NCBI RefSeq assembly: GCF_024170465.1
Contig: NZ_JALJYF010000002.1
Span: 62,001-126,000 of the forward strand
DNA from: Natronospira proteinivora
GTDB taxonomy: Bacteria; Pseudomonadota; Gammaproteobacteria; Natronospirales; Natronospiraceae
Direction: 5' to 3'
Length of the DNA: 64,000 nt
Positions 38,901 through 47,595 of the stretch are shown piece by piece; position 1 is the first letter of the stretch; each line of letters opens with the position of its first letter. The notes under the pieces are model-generated. The model ran no database searches. It was not told the origin of the DNA and saw only the letters and a program-made list of their open reading frames with translations. The position numbers and the translations under genes were made by a program.

Positions 38901-39184
38901 CCACTGGCCGGCATGACATAGACATCGGCATTGCTCTCATATCGGCCAGTAAACGCTATCCACTCTCCATCCGGCGAAAAATGTGGCGCGCTGGCCTCTG
39001 AAGCGTGACTGGTGAGGCGGCTGGCGGTTCCACCATCTACGGAGACGGACCACAGATCACCTTCCGCAGCAAAAACCAGGGTGTCCTCGTGCAAAGTGGG
39101 TGATTGATAGTAGCCAAGCGTCCCGGCCAGGACTGGCGCGGTCACGAGGGACAAAGTGGTCAGCAAAAGGGCGCGAAAGAGCAT
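35942..39184 (-). CDS. tricorn-type S41 family serine protease
   Basis: 1080 residues, exported (signal LFRALLLTTLSLVTAPVLAG). A beta-propeller region (about 30-650) carries repeated WD40/TolB-like blades with SPDGEWIAFTGR, SPDGRYVAHQD, SPDGSGLALVRP and SPDGRWLYFLSNR. Then come the tricorn core C1 domain, a PDZ segment (GVNLREGDVVTHVNGRAV) and the S41 catalytic domain. The latter shows the His in ELGVLHSQVRGGDY, LIIDVRRNRGGNID, and the nucleophile Ser958 in LTYSDGETFSAG. Probably degrades peptides in the periplasm. Confidence 0.9.
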   Translation of the reverse strand: MLFRALLLTTLSLVTAPVLAGTLGYYQSPTLHEDTLVFAAEGDLWSVSVDGGTASRLTSHASEASAPHFSPDGEWIAFTGRYESNADVYVMPASGGEPQRITWEGGHVQVEGWTPEGKVLFASNNRVGPSWYWLLNQVDPESLEISELPLADAREGAFLKDSQLVFTRFGLAVTADNAREYRGGAMAQLWAFNLEGDEEAHRIGLDHDANLNHPMSDGENLFVLSDVSGLYNLGRLDPESGEFTALTEHENFEVRRPSMGDEGRIVYQHGADIRLLDTVSGEDLKVDIRLSTDRAHARERWLDSPMDYLDSIHFAPEGDRVALTARGRLAIVGTGELRRIEIELPEASRAREAVLGPDGQWVYAFVDASDEVELWRFPADGRGDGEQLTDDAQTQRTGLSISPDGRYVAHQDMDGRLFLYDTRRGRNQQIDDSEGQGYRDLVWSPDGSGLALVRPDSEQQRVQVLLYETRRGGLHTLTSDRYESYAPAFSPDGRWLYFLSNRHFRATPGSPWGDRNMGPMFDRRAQLFAISLQEGNVFPLQPRNELIEERPDHGETDDIPGIDWDGLAERLFQVPVDPGNYDNLVVGADRLFLIDRPTEGSPLVHTIDFGKDRPRLETFGENLDLLQVSAERDRLMVRRNGELFIVPAGGEMPGDLEEARVRIGNWRLPVQPAVEWRQMFADAWRMQRDFLFDPEMRGVDWEAVREKYEPFVDRIADRRELDDLMGQMVAELGVLHSQVRGGDYRDDPESARPAFLGADFEPVEEGARISRIYQTDPELPSQGSPLARPGVNLREGDVVTHVNGRAVTEVDHIHQLLAWQAGEQTRLDYRRGRETGSVIVKPVHGWENDALRYRDWVTSRRNAVEEMSDGRIGYLHLRAMGPNDIADFAREFYANIDRDGLIIDVRRNRGGNIDSWIIEKLLGRAWSFWQPPGQAPFWNMQNAFRGHLAVLIDPLTYSDGETFSAGVKSLGLGPLIGQQTAGAGVWLSDQNRLVDRGLMRAASLPVFDPDGRWIVEGRGIAPDIEVENKPHATWRGEDAQLQRAVEELLQTLEEQPVTQPEAESIPPLGTPGRGVERRFE

Positions 39185-39387
39185 TCTTCACTCCTGAACA
39201 GGCTAGGACAATTGGGGCGTCATTCCAATAGAATGTCATTTATACCGAAAACAAGAGGAAAATTCACTCGACTTCCGGTGAGACAAATGATGAGCAGCTC
39301 GGACCGAGAAAGGGCCCAGGGCTGTTTTTTCGGCCTACAAAGTTAATTATGCAGCCGCCAGACAAAAGTCCTGGCCGTGTCAATGCC

Positions 39388-40251
39388 CTAACAAGGCTTA
39401 GATTTATCTTTCAGGCGCGATCGAAAGAAAAGGAATGCTGTAAATATAATACCGCCGATTAGAACGCTGAAAAGCCAGATATTGATCGCCACATATTCTC
39501 CGGCTGTGACAGGCTCAGCAGTAGCACCCGGGAACCTCCCCCCGACAAAAAGCTGAACCAGGCCCTGGAACACCATATGAAAACCGATAGAGGCCCAAAC
39601 AGAGCCTGCGACAATTCGCGCAAGGGCAAGCACAATGCCGAAACTGAGGAAAAGCACGACCCGGTCCCAGTTAATTGACCATTCAGGTGTTATACCAAAG
39701 ATGCTCTGTAGCCCGATAAGTGAAAAAGCCATCCCCATGAACAGAAATGCCTGGATAATAACTGAAGCCCAAAGTCTGAAACCCACTGCGAGCGAATTCA
39801 GCACCAGCTTTCGAAAGACGAACTCCTCGGGTATCGCTTCAGCGATCAGCACTATGATCATATGAACCAGCAGAGCGGACAGGCCAGCTGCCGTCAAAGG
39901 GCTCAAGATTAATTGGTAATCGCCAATCAAGACACCAAAACTGAGCCCCAATACGGCCAAAACGCCACATGAGCCTGCACCGACAAGAAACGCAATGACT
40001 GGTCGCCCCTTCCACCCTACCCGGGAATCGGAAAGGTAATCGGGTTTCCAAAGCAAGACCACCGCTACCAACGCCAGACCTGACAGCGCGAAACTCACAG
40101 CGCGGACGAGCATTGGTGCATCCATAAAGTCTGTAGCGACCAAGACGCAAAAGAATATGACTGAAAAAACCGCTGTGACCCCGACAGCAAATACCAGAGA
40201 GGCCAACTTGCTTTTCTCGTATAGAGAGTCTGTATGATTATTTGCGATCAT
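39388..40251 (-). CDS. CPBP/CAAX-type intramembrane metalloprotease-like protein
   Basis: About 287 residues, seven or eight membrane helices. Motif 1 is present as PEEFVFRK (EExxxR) and motif 3 as SIGFHMVFQG. The usual FxxxH of motif 2 reads FLFMGMAF, so one of the two motif His residues is missing. It may be inactive or use another ligand. Start: ATG at 40251; a TTG at 40263 would overlap the cupin stop. Follows the cupin gene on the same strand. Function in bacteria is usually unknown (bacteriocin immunity or membrane proteolysis). Confidence 0.75.
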   Translation of the reverse strand: MIANNHTDSLYEKSKLASLVFAVGVTAVFSVIFFCVLVATDFMDAPMLVRAVSFALSGLALVAVVLLWKPDYLSDSRVGWKGRPVIAFLVGAGSCGVLAVLGLSFGVLIGDYQLILSPLTAAGLSALLVHMIIVLIAEAIPEEFVFRKLVLNSLAVGFRLWASVIIQAFLFMGMAFSLIGLQSIFGITPEWSINWDRVVLFLSFGIVLALARIVAGSVWASIGFHMVFQGLVQLFVGGRFPGATAEPVTAGEYVAINIWLFSVLIGGIIFTAFLFFRSRLKDKSKPC

Positions 40252-40255
40252 AATA

Positions 40256-40585
40256 TCAATCAACTATGCCGCCTTCCGGACCAAAGAAGAAGACCCATGT
40301 AGCAAAGTCATCAGTGAAATTTTCAAATCGATGCTCGGCGCCCGCGGGAACAAACAGCACTTCACCCGCCTCGAATGGCTGCTTGTCGGCACCATTGATA
40401 AATTGGCCCGAACCGGAAATTATCACATAGACCTCATCCCTTGCGTGAGGCTTCTGATAATCCACACCATCTGGCTTATAGATCTCAACCTGAAGGGTTC
40501 CGTGCCGAAAAACCTCAGCAAATGGCATGTCCTTGTTGTCTGAAATCATTCCCAGAGCATTCGACCGAGTGAGTCGTTTTGTCAT
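40256..40585 (-). CDS. small cupin-domain protein
   Basis: 109 residues; start at 40585 behind GGAGGG. Single cupin barrel with HARDEVYVIISGSGQFINGA (metal His/Glu) and GEVLFVPAGAEHRFENF (second His). Metal-dependent small-molecule binding or isomerase/dioxygenase activity is possible; substrate unknown. Part of the lower-GC segment. Confidence 0.8.
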   Translation of the reverse strand: MTKRLTRSNALGMISDNKDMPFAEVFRHGTLQVEIYKPDGVDYQKPHARDEVYVIISGSGQFINGADKQPFEAGEVLFVPAGAEHRFENFTDDFATWVFFFGPEGGIVD

Positions 40586-40833
40586 ATACCCTCCGTGTGA
40601 ATTCAATATGGGCAATAGCAAATAACCCCGTCTACCAACAACGTTTCGCTCTATTCTGAGAACGCGCCATGGTAGACCACCTCTCCCTGGGGAACTCTGG
40701 AATCGAAGGGCAAGGCCTGGAAATACTCTTTTGGCGCACTCGAAAATACCAAGCCATCAAAAGCCCTAAACCCAAATCGACAAGCACGCTTGGATTATGG
40801 CAATAACCGGAACAACAAGCTGGCGTCACATTA

Positions 40834-41247
40834 TCAAGCACTGTCACCCTCAACATGCTTCTTGAAATTCAGCAGAATGCTTTGCCAACCATCTCGTTGT
40901 TGCTCTGCCGACATCTCATCTTCTGCCTCGAATGTCTCTACCACTTGAACATTGTCTCCAATCTCATGGAAGGAGACCTTAACAACCCTCTCATCACCAA
41001 GCGTGAATTCAATGCGATAAGGGCTATCGATAGCAGTGAATTCGCCTTCAAAATCGAATCCCATTGATCCATCCTTAGATTCCATTCGGTAGTTGAATTT
41101 CCCACCGACCTTCAGGTCCAGGGTAGCGTCAGGACAGCACCAATCATCTGATGCAAAATTCCAACACTTGATCTCCTCCGGCGTCGTCCATGCCTGCCAA
41201 ACTCGTTCGATCGGCGCATTGACGGTAGTTTCGATCGATATTTCCAT
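40834..41247 (-). CDS. AHSA1/SRPBCC-domain protein
   Basis: 137 residues; start at 41247 preceded by AAGGAG. MEISIETTVNAPIERVWQAWTTPEEIKCWNF is the standard opening of the Activator-of-Hsp90-like START domain, followed by DLKVGGKFNYRME and the C-terminal GWQSILLNFKKHVE. Binds hydrophobic ligands in a helix-grip fold; ligand unknown. Part of the lower-GC segment. The 173 bases upstream contain no gene. Confidence 0.85.
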   Translation of the reverse strand: MEISIETTVNAPIERVWQAWTTPEEIKCWNFASDDWCCPDATLDLKVGGKFNYRMESKDGSMGFDFEGEFTAIDSPYRIEFTLGDERVVKVSFHEIGDNVQVVETFEAEDEMSAEQQRDGWQSILLNFKKHVEGDSA

Positions 41248-41420
41248 AATTACTCCTTGCGTGAAGCGTAAAACCATTAAAAACAAAATCCACCAATGCC
41301 GCTGAGGAATAGACAAAGATGGTGCCTATCACTCCTCCGTTTCCCCGTTCGTCGAATGAAAGAGCTGCCATTCGACAGGAATTTTTGGGCATTTAAAACC
41401 AGTCGGAACTGGCACCGAGG

Positions 41421-42107
41421 TCAACTCTCCATTCCATCACGCGACGCCTTGTACTGCCCTCCTTCCTTCAGCCGACTGGCATTCAGGCGATAACTGGAAA
41501 TGTAGTAAGGTATTTTCCCCGGATTCTGCTCTGCTCTGACCGGACCACACTGGGTCGAGATCGGAATCACACCGGTCCAGACATCCTTCGGATCGCCGGG
41601 TTCGGGACTCCCAGCCGGACCCGAACGTTGCTTGACCGAAAAAGTTTCAATGGGAAGCCTAAGCACCGTGGTGGCCGCCGCTTCCTTGCGGTTGGCGGGC
41701 CGGGCTTCCTGGGAGCGGCCCGGTATCATGAAGTCAACCAGGTGATCGAAGGCCCGGGCCTTCTCTGCCGGATCCTCAATGGTCCTTGCCTGGCCAAAAA
41801 TGACGGCGGAACGATAGTTGGCCGAATGATCAAAGACCGAGGCCGCCAGTACCAGTCCATCCAAGTGCGTCACGGTGACGCAGACCGAGATGCCCGTGGA
41901 CAGCTCACGCAACAGTCTTGAGGCAACCGATCCGTGCAGCAACAAGTCCCGCCCCTCACGGGCATACAACATGGGAATGACCACCGGTGCTTTGTCCTGC
42001 ACGAATCCCACATGGCAAACGATCCCATCATCGAGGACGCCCCGGACCGCCTCGAAATCGTATTTTCCTCGGTTACGTTTCCTTTGCACGATATGCCCTT
42101 CCGTCAT
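41421..42107 (-). CDS. pyridoxamine-phosphate-oxidase-like flavin protein
   Basis: 228 residues of the PPOX split-barrel family: RGVLDDGIVCHVGFVQDKAPVVIPMLYAREGRDLLLHGS is the usual N-terminal block of the group that lies opposite MocR regulators, and SRLLRELSTGISVCVTVTHLDGLVLA follows. Likely binds FMN or F420-like cofactor; substrate unknown. GGAGG precedes the ATG at 42107. Divergent from the MocR gene across 104 bases with a palindrome. Confidence 0.82.
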   Translation of the reverse strand: MTEGHIVQRKRNRGKYDFEAVRGVLDDGIVCHVGFVQDKAPVVIPMLYAREGRDLLLHGSVASRLLRELSTGISVCVTVTHLDGLVLAASVFDHSANYRSAVIFGQARTIEDPAEKARAFDHLVDFMIPGRSQEARPANRKEAAATTVLRLPIETFSVKQRSGPAGSPEPGDPKDVWTGVIPISTQCGPVRAEQNPGKIPYYISSYRLNASRLKEGGQYKASRDGMES

Positions 42108-42147
42108 GGGACCTCCTTAAATGTTGTGTCATCAGAGCAGTTAAGCC

Positions 42148-42158
42148 GCTAGACTAGC
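42148..42158. promoter_or_regulatory. palindrome in the PPOX-MocR divergent promoter
   Basis: GCTAGACTAGC is an 11-base perfect palindrome about midway between the divergent genes, flanked by CCGCT and AAAGCGG. It is a reasonable operator for the MocR regulator, which typically controls the opposite gene; no binding data. Confidence 0.4.
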
Positions 42159-42211
42159 CACAAAGCGGTTTCATCCATAGATCCAATCTGTTGATTCTGA
42201 TAGGTCCAAAC

Positions 42212-43672
42212 ATGTTTATTCGGCTTGATGGTGAAGGCCCGATCTATCGCCAAATCTATCGCCAAGTACGGGACGCCATCCTTGCCGGGCAACTGCCGCC
42301 GGGCAGCCGGCTGCCTGCCACCCGACCGCTGGCTAGGAAGCTGGGTGTGGCAAGAATCACGGTGATACAAGCGTACGAGCAGCTCGACGCCGAAGGCTAT
42401 CTGGATTCGCGTCGCGGTGCCGGCACCCGGGTAGCGGCAGCCCTGGAAGGACTGTTGGAGGCGCGATTCACCGGGCACGATGCACCAATACCTCGCTTGT
42501 CCAGCCTGGCTCGCTACGCAGCCGATAACCGCCCAGGCAGACCTGTCGGTCGGAACACCCCGATACTGGACTGGGATTTCCAGTATGGCCGGCCGGCAGT
42601 GAGCCGGGAAATGCTGTCAGACTGGCGTCGTTCCCTGCGACAGGCGGCAATCTCCCCGCGCATCGGCTACCCGGATCCCATGGGCGAACCGGATCTGCGG
42701 GAAAGCCTGGCCGCACACCTGCGCGAACATCGAGGCCTGTTGGCCGATCCAGCTCGGATCATGGTGGTGAGTGGCACCCAGCAAGCCTTGGACCTGATCG
42801 GCCGCTGTATTCTGAACCCGGGTGACGGAGTGGTACTGGAAGAACCGCAATATCAGGGAACGCGTCACGCCTTCAGCGCCATCGGCGCCCGCCTGTTGGG
42901 CCTACCGGTGGATGGCGATGGCTTGCGTACCGCGACCCTGCCCGATGACCCCGGCCACTACGAAGCACCGATTAAGCTGGCCTGTGTGACACCCTCGCAC
43001 CAGTTCCCTCTGGGCGGCGTCCTGCCGGTATCCAGACGCTTGGCATTACTGCAATGGGCGTCTCGACAGGATGCCTGGATCATCGAGGATGACTACGACA
43101 GCGACTACCGCCATGAAGGCGGGACTCTCCAGTCACTGTACAGTCTCGACCGTAGCCGCCGGGTGATCTACATCGGCACTTTCTCCAAGGTCTTGTTTCC
43201 CGGCCTGCGCCTGGGCTACCTGGTCCTGCCCAGCACTTGGGTAGAACCCATGCGGCAACTGAAATGGCTCAATGATCGCGGCAGCCCTGCCCTGGAACAG
43301 CGGGCGCTGGCCGAGCTGTTCCGCAGCGGTGCCTTTCGCCGTCACCTGGAACGCAACGCCCGTCAGCTTTCTGAACGCCGCGAAGCCCTGGTGGCCGCAC
43401 TACGGGAGCACTTTGGGCAGGCAGTGGAAATCCTTGGCGCCCGGGCCGGTATGCACCTGGTGGCCCGCTGGCCGGACCATCCTCCCGAACAGAGCACTGC
43501 ACTGATCCAGACCGCCGCAAAACACGGCATCGGCATCTACGCCACCAGCCCCTACTATCTGCACAGCCACCCCACCAGTCTGGAACTGTTACTAGGCTAT
43601 GCCACCCTGGAACCGGAGCAGATTCGTGAAGGCATAAAGCGCTTGAAAAAACTTTGGTCGGTTTTGCACTGA
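42212..43672 (+). CDS. MocR-family (GntR-aminotransferase) regulator
   Basis: 486 residues. N-terminal GntR winged helix (IYRQIYRQVRDAILAGQLPPGSRLPATRPLARKLGVARITVIQAY) joined to an aminotransferase fold I domain. The PLP Lys lies in IGTFSKVLFPGLRLGY and the PLP Asp in IIEDDYDSDYRHEG. Likely PLP-responsive control of the divergent PPOX-like gene. Start at 42212 (MFIRLDGEGPIY); the upstream TTG is rejected because it has no ribosome site. Confidence 0.88.
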   Translation: MFIRLDGEGPIYRQIYRQVRDAILAGQLPPGSRLPATRPLARKLGVARITVIQAYEQLDAEGYLDSRRGAGTRVAAALEGLLEARFTGHDAPIPRLSSLARYAADNRPGRPVGRNTPILDWDFQYGRPAVSREMLSDWRRSLRQAAISPRIGYPDPMGEPDLRESLAAHLREHRGLLADPARIMVVSGTQQALDLIGRCILNPGDGVVLEEPQYQGTRHAFSAIGARLLGLPVDGDGLRTATLPDDPGHYEAPIKLACVTPSHQFPLGGVLPVSRRLALLQWASRQDAWIIEDDYDSDYRHEGGTLQSLYSLDRSRRVIYIGTFSKVLFPGLRLGYLVLPSTWVEPMRQLKWLNDRGSPALEQRALAELFRSGAFRRHLERNARQLSERREALVAALREHFGQAVEILGARAGMHLVARWPDHPPEQSTALIQTAAKHGIGIYATSPYYLHSHPTSLELLLGYATLEPEQIREGIKRLKKLWSVLH

Positions 43673-43703
43673 TCCTATTGACCGGCCACCCATGCCTTTT
43701 CAC

Positions 43704-45632
43704 TCAGAAATCCATGGTCGCTCTCAACGTAACTTGACGCGGGGAGTTATAGGCGAACGCGCTATCCCCCCTGACCTCCCAGGAAAAATCGTCAAATGCA
43801 TTGCTTAGTCGCAAACGCAGAAAGCCGCTCTTGTCATTCCACCGGAAACGGTAACGTGCCCCTAGATTGACGACCGTCGTGCCAGAGACCTTCAGGGTAT
43901 TCTCCAGGTTAGCCATACGCCGTCCTGAGTACTCAGCGGAAACATCCAATGAAAGAGCCGGTAAGGAACGCAAACGGTAGTTCAAGTCGGCGATGACCTG
44001 GTGGCGCGCAGTCCCCACAGGACGTTCGCCGATGGTCTCCGCTTCAAAGGTATCTGTGGTTACTACGGGGTCCATGAGGGTCGCCCCTGTGACCAGAGTC
44101 AACCCTGGCAACGGCTCGCCGGAAAGTGACAGCTCTACCCCTTCATGTCGCTGCTTGCCAAGTTGCCTGAAGATATCCTCGGCATCCATGGCGAAATAGG
44201 GCTTGTCAATCTGAAACACACCGGCAATCAACTGCAGCCCCCTCTCCGTCTGCCAATGTAAGCCAAAGTCGGTTTGTTCGGTACGCAGGGCCGGTGGCGC
44301 CTCGTCCCGATTGGCTGCGACCTCCGGTGCAACCGGGCTCTCTTCCAAGCCCCGGGAATAGTTGGCATACAGCGCCAGAGAAGAATCGATTTCCAGGATG
44401 CCGCTGGCATTATAGAGCCAAGGCGTTTCTATCGATGACGGCAATGCACCTTCCGGTGGTACCACCTGTTTGCGATAATCAGCCCGTTGTAGGCCAACAC
44501 TGACTTCCGCCACCCCGGGCCAGTGCCCCTGGTACGCCACACCGGCAGTCCACTGTTGAACCTCATCAAGCGTCTGATCACCAAATTGGAGCTGAGGCTC
44601 CGGAACGGGCGCCTCACTGCCGATCTGCCCTGGGCCCAGATTGACTTGATCGGATCCGCCGTACCGACGAGATTGTTCGCGGCCACGAAGTGACAGATGC
44701 AGTTGGTGATTGGCATCAGCCGCTTCAAATCCGCGCGACAAGCGAATCTCCCCGGATGTAGAGCCGAAGCGCTGAGACGGGTTGGCGATTACCGTCCTTT
44801 CAGCGCGACCTTCGGAGTCAGTCTCCCGGAACTGAACGGAGAAGCTTCTCAGTGGCTTTTCAATGGAACGAAACAGGCCGCTTCGCAATGTCCAGCGACC
44901 TACAGAAGCGCCCGCCAGCACGCCGTAATTGGCGCGGGTTCTGTCGGTCGTTGCCCAGCGTTGACTGGCATAACGATGCCGGGAAATTTCCGGCGGAAGA
45001 TGGTCGTCATCCACGTGGATTGTCAGGCTGACATCCATATCCCGGGTATCGGTATAACTCCAGAAAGGCATCACTTCCACCCCTTCCGCAGGTTGCCAAT
45101 GGGGAATGACCGCGATCGATGTCACAGAGGAATCTCCCCCTTCGGAATAACGGTGTTCATACTGGCCTATACCAAGACCGACATTCAGCCTGTCATCCTC
45201 AAGGGGAAGTTGGGCATCCAGCTCAATCTGCCGCCCTCCATTGCTGTTGACCTGGGGCGCTATGCGAAAATCAGGCTGTTGTTCCGGGGTCCGGATCCTC
45301 ACGTCGGCGATACCAGTCGGTGCAGAAAAGGGATCAGCAAGCGTCGTCGGCCCCACGCGAATGGTCGTTCCACTGACCAGTCGCCCAGTAAAGGCAGAAA
45401 GCTGATCGAAATAGAGGCCGCCAACACGTACATTGCCCGCATCCACGGGACTGAATCCTCGTACATTGCCAGCCTGATAGAGGCCGATGCTTTCACCGCC
45501 AATGCTAGTCCCAAAGGCGTCCCCGGCAGTTGTCACGGGGTTTTCTTCAGCAGGGTCCGACTGACCTGCCTGCACCGAATCAGAAAAGGAAACGAGGTGA
45601 ACAACAAATAGAACAGCGAATATCTGACGCAT
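43704..45632 (-). CDS. TonB-dependent receptor-like outer-membrane protein, short plug
   Basis: 642 residues. Signal peptide MRQIFAVLFVVHLVSFSDSVQA. The plug is recognisable at NVRGFSPVDAGNVRVGGLYFDQL and GIADVRIRTPE, but the segment before it is short and no TonB box is apparent. The barrel runs to a C-terminal VTLRATMDF with final Phe. Similar receptors are found with LysR or other local regulators in xanthomonad-like bacteria. Ligand unknown; no Fur box was seen upstream. Divergent from a LysR gene. Confidence 0.8.
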   Translation of the reverse strand: MRQIFAVLFVVHLVSFSDSVQAGQSDPAEENPVTTAGDAFGTSIGGESIGLYQAGNVRGFSPVDAGNVRVGGLYFDQLSAFTGRLVSGTTIRVGPTTLADPFSAPTGIADVRIRTPEQQPDFRIAPQVNSNGGRQIELDAQLPLEDDRLNVGLGIGQYEHRYSEGGDSSVTSIAVIPHWQPAEGVEVMPFWSYTDTRDMDVSLTIHVDDDHLPPEISRHRYASQRWATTDRTRANYGVLAGASVGRWTLRSGLFRSIEKPLRSFSVQFRETDSEGRAERTVIANPSQRFGSTSGEIRLSRGFEAADANHQLHLSLRGREQSRRYGGSDQVNLGPGQIGSEAPVPEPQLQFGDQTLDEVQQWTAGVAYQGHWPGVAEVSVGLQRADYRKQVVPPEGALPSSIETPWLYNASGILEIDSSLALYANYSRGLEESPVAPEVAANRDEAPPALRTEQTDFGLHWQTERGLQLIAGVFQIDKPYFAMDAEDIFRQLGKQRHEGVELSLSGEPLPGLTLVTGATLMDPVVTTDTFEAETIGERPVGTARHQVIADLNYRLRSLPALSLDVSAEYSGRRMANLENTLKVSGTTVVNLGARYRFRWNDKSGFLRLRLSNAFDDFSWEVRGDSAFAYNSPRQVTLRATMDF

Positions 45633-45732
45633 GACACGAGCCCTTATTGCTATATTAATTTCTCGCCAGGCGAGGCGGCCCGATCAGGCTATGAAGATAG
45701 CTGTTCATGCACCAATGAGGAGGGATTCATAC

Positions 45733-46644
45733 ATGGGAATGAAAAAAATGGTTTCCGATACCCAGCTACAGGCCCTGGTCGCGGTGGCGGATGAAGGCAG
45801 CTTCACACGCGCGGCAAGCGTTCTGGCATTGAGCCAGTCCGCAATAAGCCATGCCGTTACGGCGCTTGAAGATTCCTTGGGAGTTCGTCTGTTGGAAAGG
45901 GATAACCAGGGAGTGAGATTGACAAAGCTTGGCGAAAGTATCGTCTCGAATGCACGGGAGAGCCTGCGGCAAAAGACCTTGATTTTTCAACAAGCTAAAT
46001 CAGCACGGGATCTTCGGCAAGGGCTGGTACGTGTTGGCTCCTTCGGGCCAACCTCTTCTCGCCACCTCCTCCCGCCAGTGCTGGACCTCTTCACTCATCG
46101 TCACCCGGAGTTGGAGATCCAGATAATGGAAGGCAGTGATCAAGAGGTAGACCAATGGCTGCATGACAACCATATCGATGCCGGTTTTGTGACCCTGCCG
46201 ACCAATCATGCAAACTATGTCCATATCGCGCGGGACGAACTATTGGTGATCCTGCCTGCTGATAGTGAATTGGCTCAGCAGGAAAAGGTTCACACCAATC
46301 GCCTTTCAGAACACGCTTTCATTATGTCGACGGGGGGATGCGAACCCGAGATTGAGGCATTGGTAGCCAAAGGGTGTCTGGACGTGCAATACCGTATCCG
46401 AGAGGTTCAGACCATCATCGAGATGGTCGCCCGCGGAAGCGGCATCTCAATCAAGCCAGCCCTGTCTTTGCCTGACCCACTTCCAGAAGGTGTCATCGTT
46501 CGCCCTCTGACCCCTCGCTGCGAAAGAGAGGTTGGCCTTGCCCAAACCGCATCTGGCGGCGAATCGCCAGCCATCAATGCCTTCTTTCGAACCGTTTCAG
46601 CCGTCGCCAAAACGCGAGCGAAAGCCTGGGGACGCGCCGGATAA
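45733..46644 (+). CDS. LysR-family transcriptional regulator
   Basis: 303 residues from ATG 45733, with AGGAGG eight bases upstream. The N-terminal winged helix is LQALVAVADEGSFTRAASVLALSQSAISHAVTALEDSLGVRLLER; the effector domain follows (VGSFGPTSSRHLLPPVLDLF). Divergent from the TonB-type receptor across about 100 bases, so it probably controls that gene. Effector unknown. Confidence 0.88.
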   Translation: MGMKKMVSDTQLQALVAVADEGSFTRAASVLALSQSAISHAVTALEDSLGVRLLERDNQGVRLTKLGESIVSNARESLRQKTLIFQQAKSARDLRQGLVRVGSFGPTSSRHLLPPVLDLFTHRHPELEIQIMEGSDQEVDQWLHDNHIDAGFVTLPTNHANYVHIARDELLVILPADSELAQQEKVHTNRLSEHAFIMSTGGCEPEIEALVAKGCLDVQYRIREVQTIIEMVARGSGISIKPALSLPDPLPEGVIVRPLTPRCEREVGLAQTASGGESPAINAFFRTVSAVAKTRAKAWGRAG

Positions 46645-46782
46645 AGAGACACCATGCGACCCTGGGAGGCGACACAAATGCCAAAATCACGGTCAGGCAC
46701 TCGAAAAGTGAGAGAGCCTGTCGAATACCTAGCTCATAGTTCGACTACTTGGCAGTGCTTCAATCCAGATCAAGGAGGCGTC

Positions 46783-47166
46783 ATGAAATATTTATGCCTG
46801 TGCTACTACGACCAAGAAGCCTTGAACACACTGGAACCATCCCAGCAATCGGAAATCGGGGCCGCGTGCCAGCCGCACGATGTCGCCCTTCGCGACACTG
46901 GCAAACTCGTTCTGCAGGGATCACTATCGCTACCGAATACATGGACACACTTCATTCCGAAAGATGGGAAGCCGCAACAATTCAATGGGCCCTATTTGGA
47001 AGGAAAGGATCAAGCGGGCGCTTTCTTTCTTGTAGAAGCTGCTAGCGACGAAGAAGCTCGCCAAGTGGCTGCCAAACATGCAGCAGCAAACTACGGCGAA
47101 CATATCGGATTCGCAGTGGAGGTCCGAGCATGCGAGTTATTCGAGTCGTATCAAGGCTCTTCCTAG
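46783..47166 (+). CDS. YCII-family protein
   Basis: 127 residues; start at 46783 behind AAGGAGG. MKYLCLCYYDQEALNTLEP opens like the YCII/DGPF group often located next to ECF sigma factors, and ends with the usual VRACELFE-type strand. No sigma gene lies beside it. Ferredoxin-like fold; function unknown. The 138 bases between the LysR gene and this start hold no gene. Confidence 0.82.
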   Translation: MKYLCLCYYDQEALNTLEPSQQSEIGAACQPHDVALRDTGKLVLQGSLSLPNTWTHFIPKDGKPQQFNGPYLEGKDQAGAFFLVEAASDEEARQVAAKHAAANYGEHIGFAVEVRACELFESYQGSS

Positions 47167-47232
47167 CCATGGTTTCTACCCGGTGCCCCTTAGCTGTGTA
47201 CAGCGGGGCACCACCCAAGCGGATGAGAGACA

Positions 47233-47595
47233 TCATTTGGTGATGGTGCCGCGTAGAATCTTCTCCATGGCCTTGCCCTTGGCGAGCTCATCCACCAGCT
47301 TGTCCAGATAGCGGATCTTTTGCATCAGGGGATCTTCAACCTCTTCCACTCGGACCCCGCAAACCACACCCTTGATCAGCGAGGCATTGGGGTTCAAGGC
47401 CGGGGCCTGGGAAAAAAAGGTGTCGAAACTGTTTTCCGCCCCAATCTGCTTCTGCAGACCCGACTGGTCGTAGCCGGTCAGCCAGCAGATGACCTGATCC
47501 ACTTCTTGCTGGGTGCGTCCTTTTTTCTCTGCCTTTTGCACATACATGGGATAGACCTTGGCAAAGGCCATATCGAATATGGGATGTCTGGACAT
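47233..47595 (-). CDS. DUF2200 family protein
   Basis: 120 residues beginning [28 protein letters not shown], followed by [20 protein letters not shown] and the C-terminal [21 protein letters not shown]. These are the invariant blocks of the DUF2200 family. The ATG at 47595 is preceded by GGAGGA. No function known. The 170 bases to the divergent AraC gene contain no other gene. Confidence 0.85.
   Translation of the reverse strand: MSRHPIFDMAFAKVYPMYVQKAEKKGRTQQEVDQVICWLTGYDQSGLQKQIGAENSFDTFFSQAPALNPNASLIKGVVCGVRVEEVEDPLMQKIRYLDKLVDELAKGKAMEKILRGTITK

Larger units (their letters stand above)
39185..41420. other. lower-GC accessory segment
   Basis: From about 39.2 to 41.4 kb the sequence is visibly richer in A/T than its neighbours (for example TTTATACCGAAAACAAGAGG near 39240), and its genes use more A/T-ending codons. 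It carries three single-domain genes (CPBP protease, cupin, AHSA1) and two gaps of about 200 bases without a credible gene (39185-39387 and 40586-40833). No transposase, tRNA, direct flanking repeat or attC site was found. Probably acquired by transfer. Confidence 0.55.

Noticed and set aside
39380-39400. CCCTAACAAGGC, resembling an integron attC core
   Set aside because: No matching GTTRRRY partner at a suitable distance and no integrase; single-core matches arise by chance.
40632-40856. 74-codon minus-strand frame between the cupin and AHSA1 genes
   Set aside because: No good ribosome site, overlaps the AHSA1 gene end, and no recognisable domain; treated as non-coding gap.
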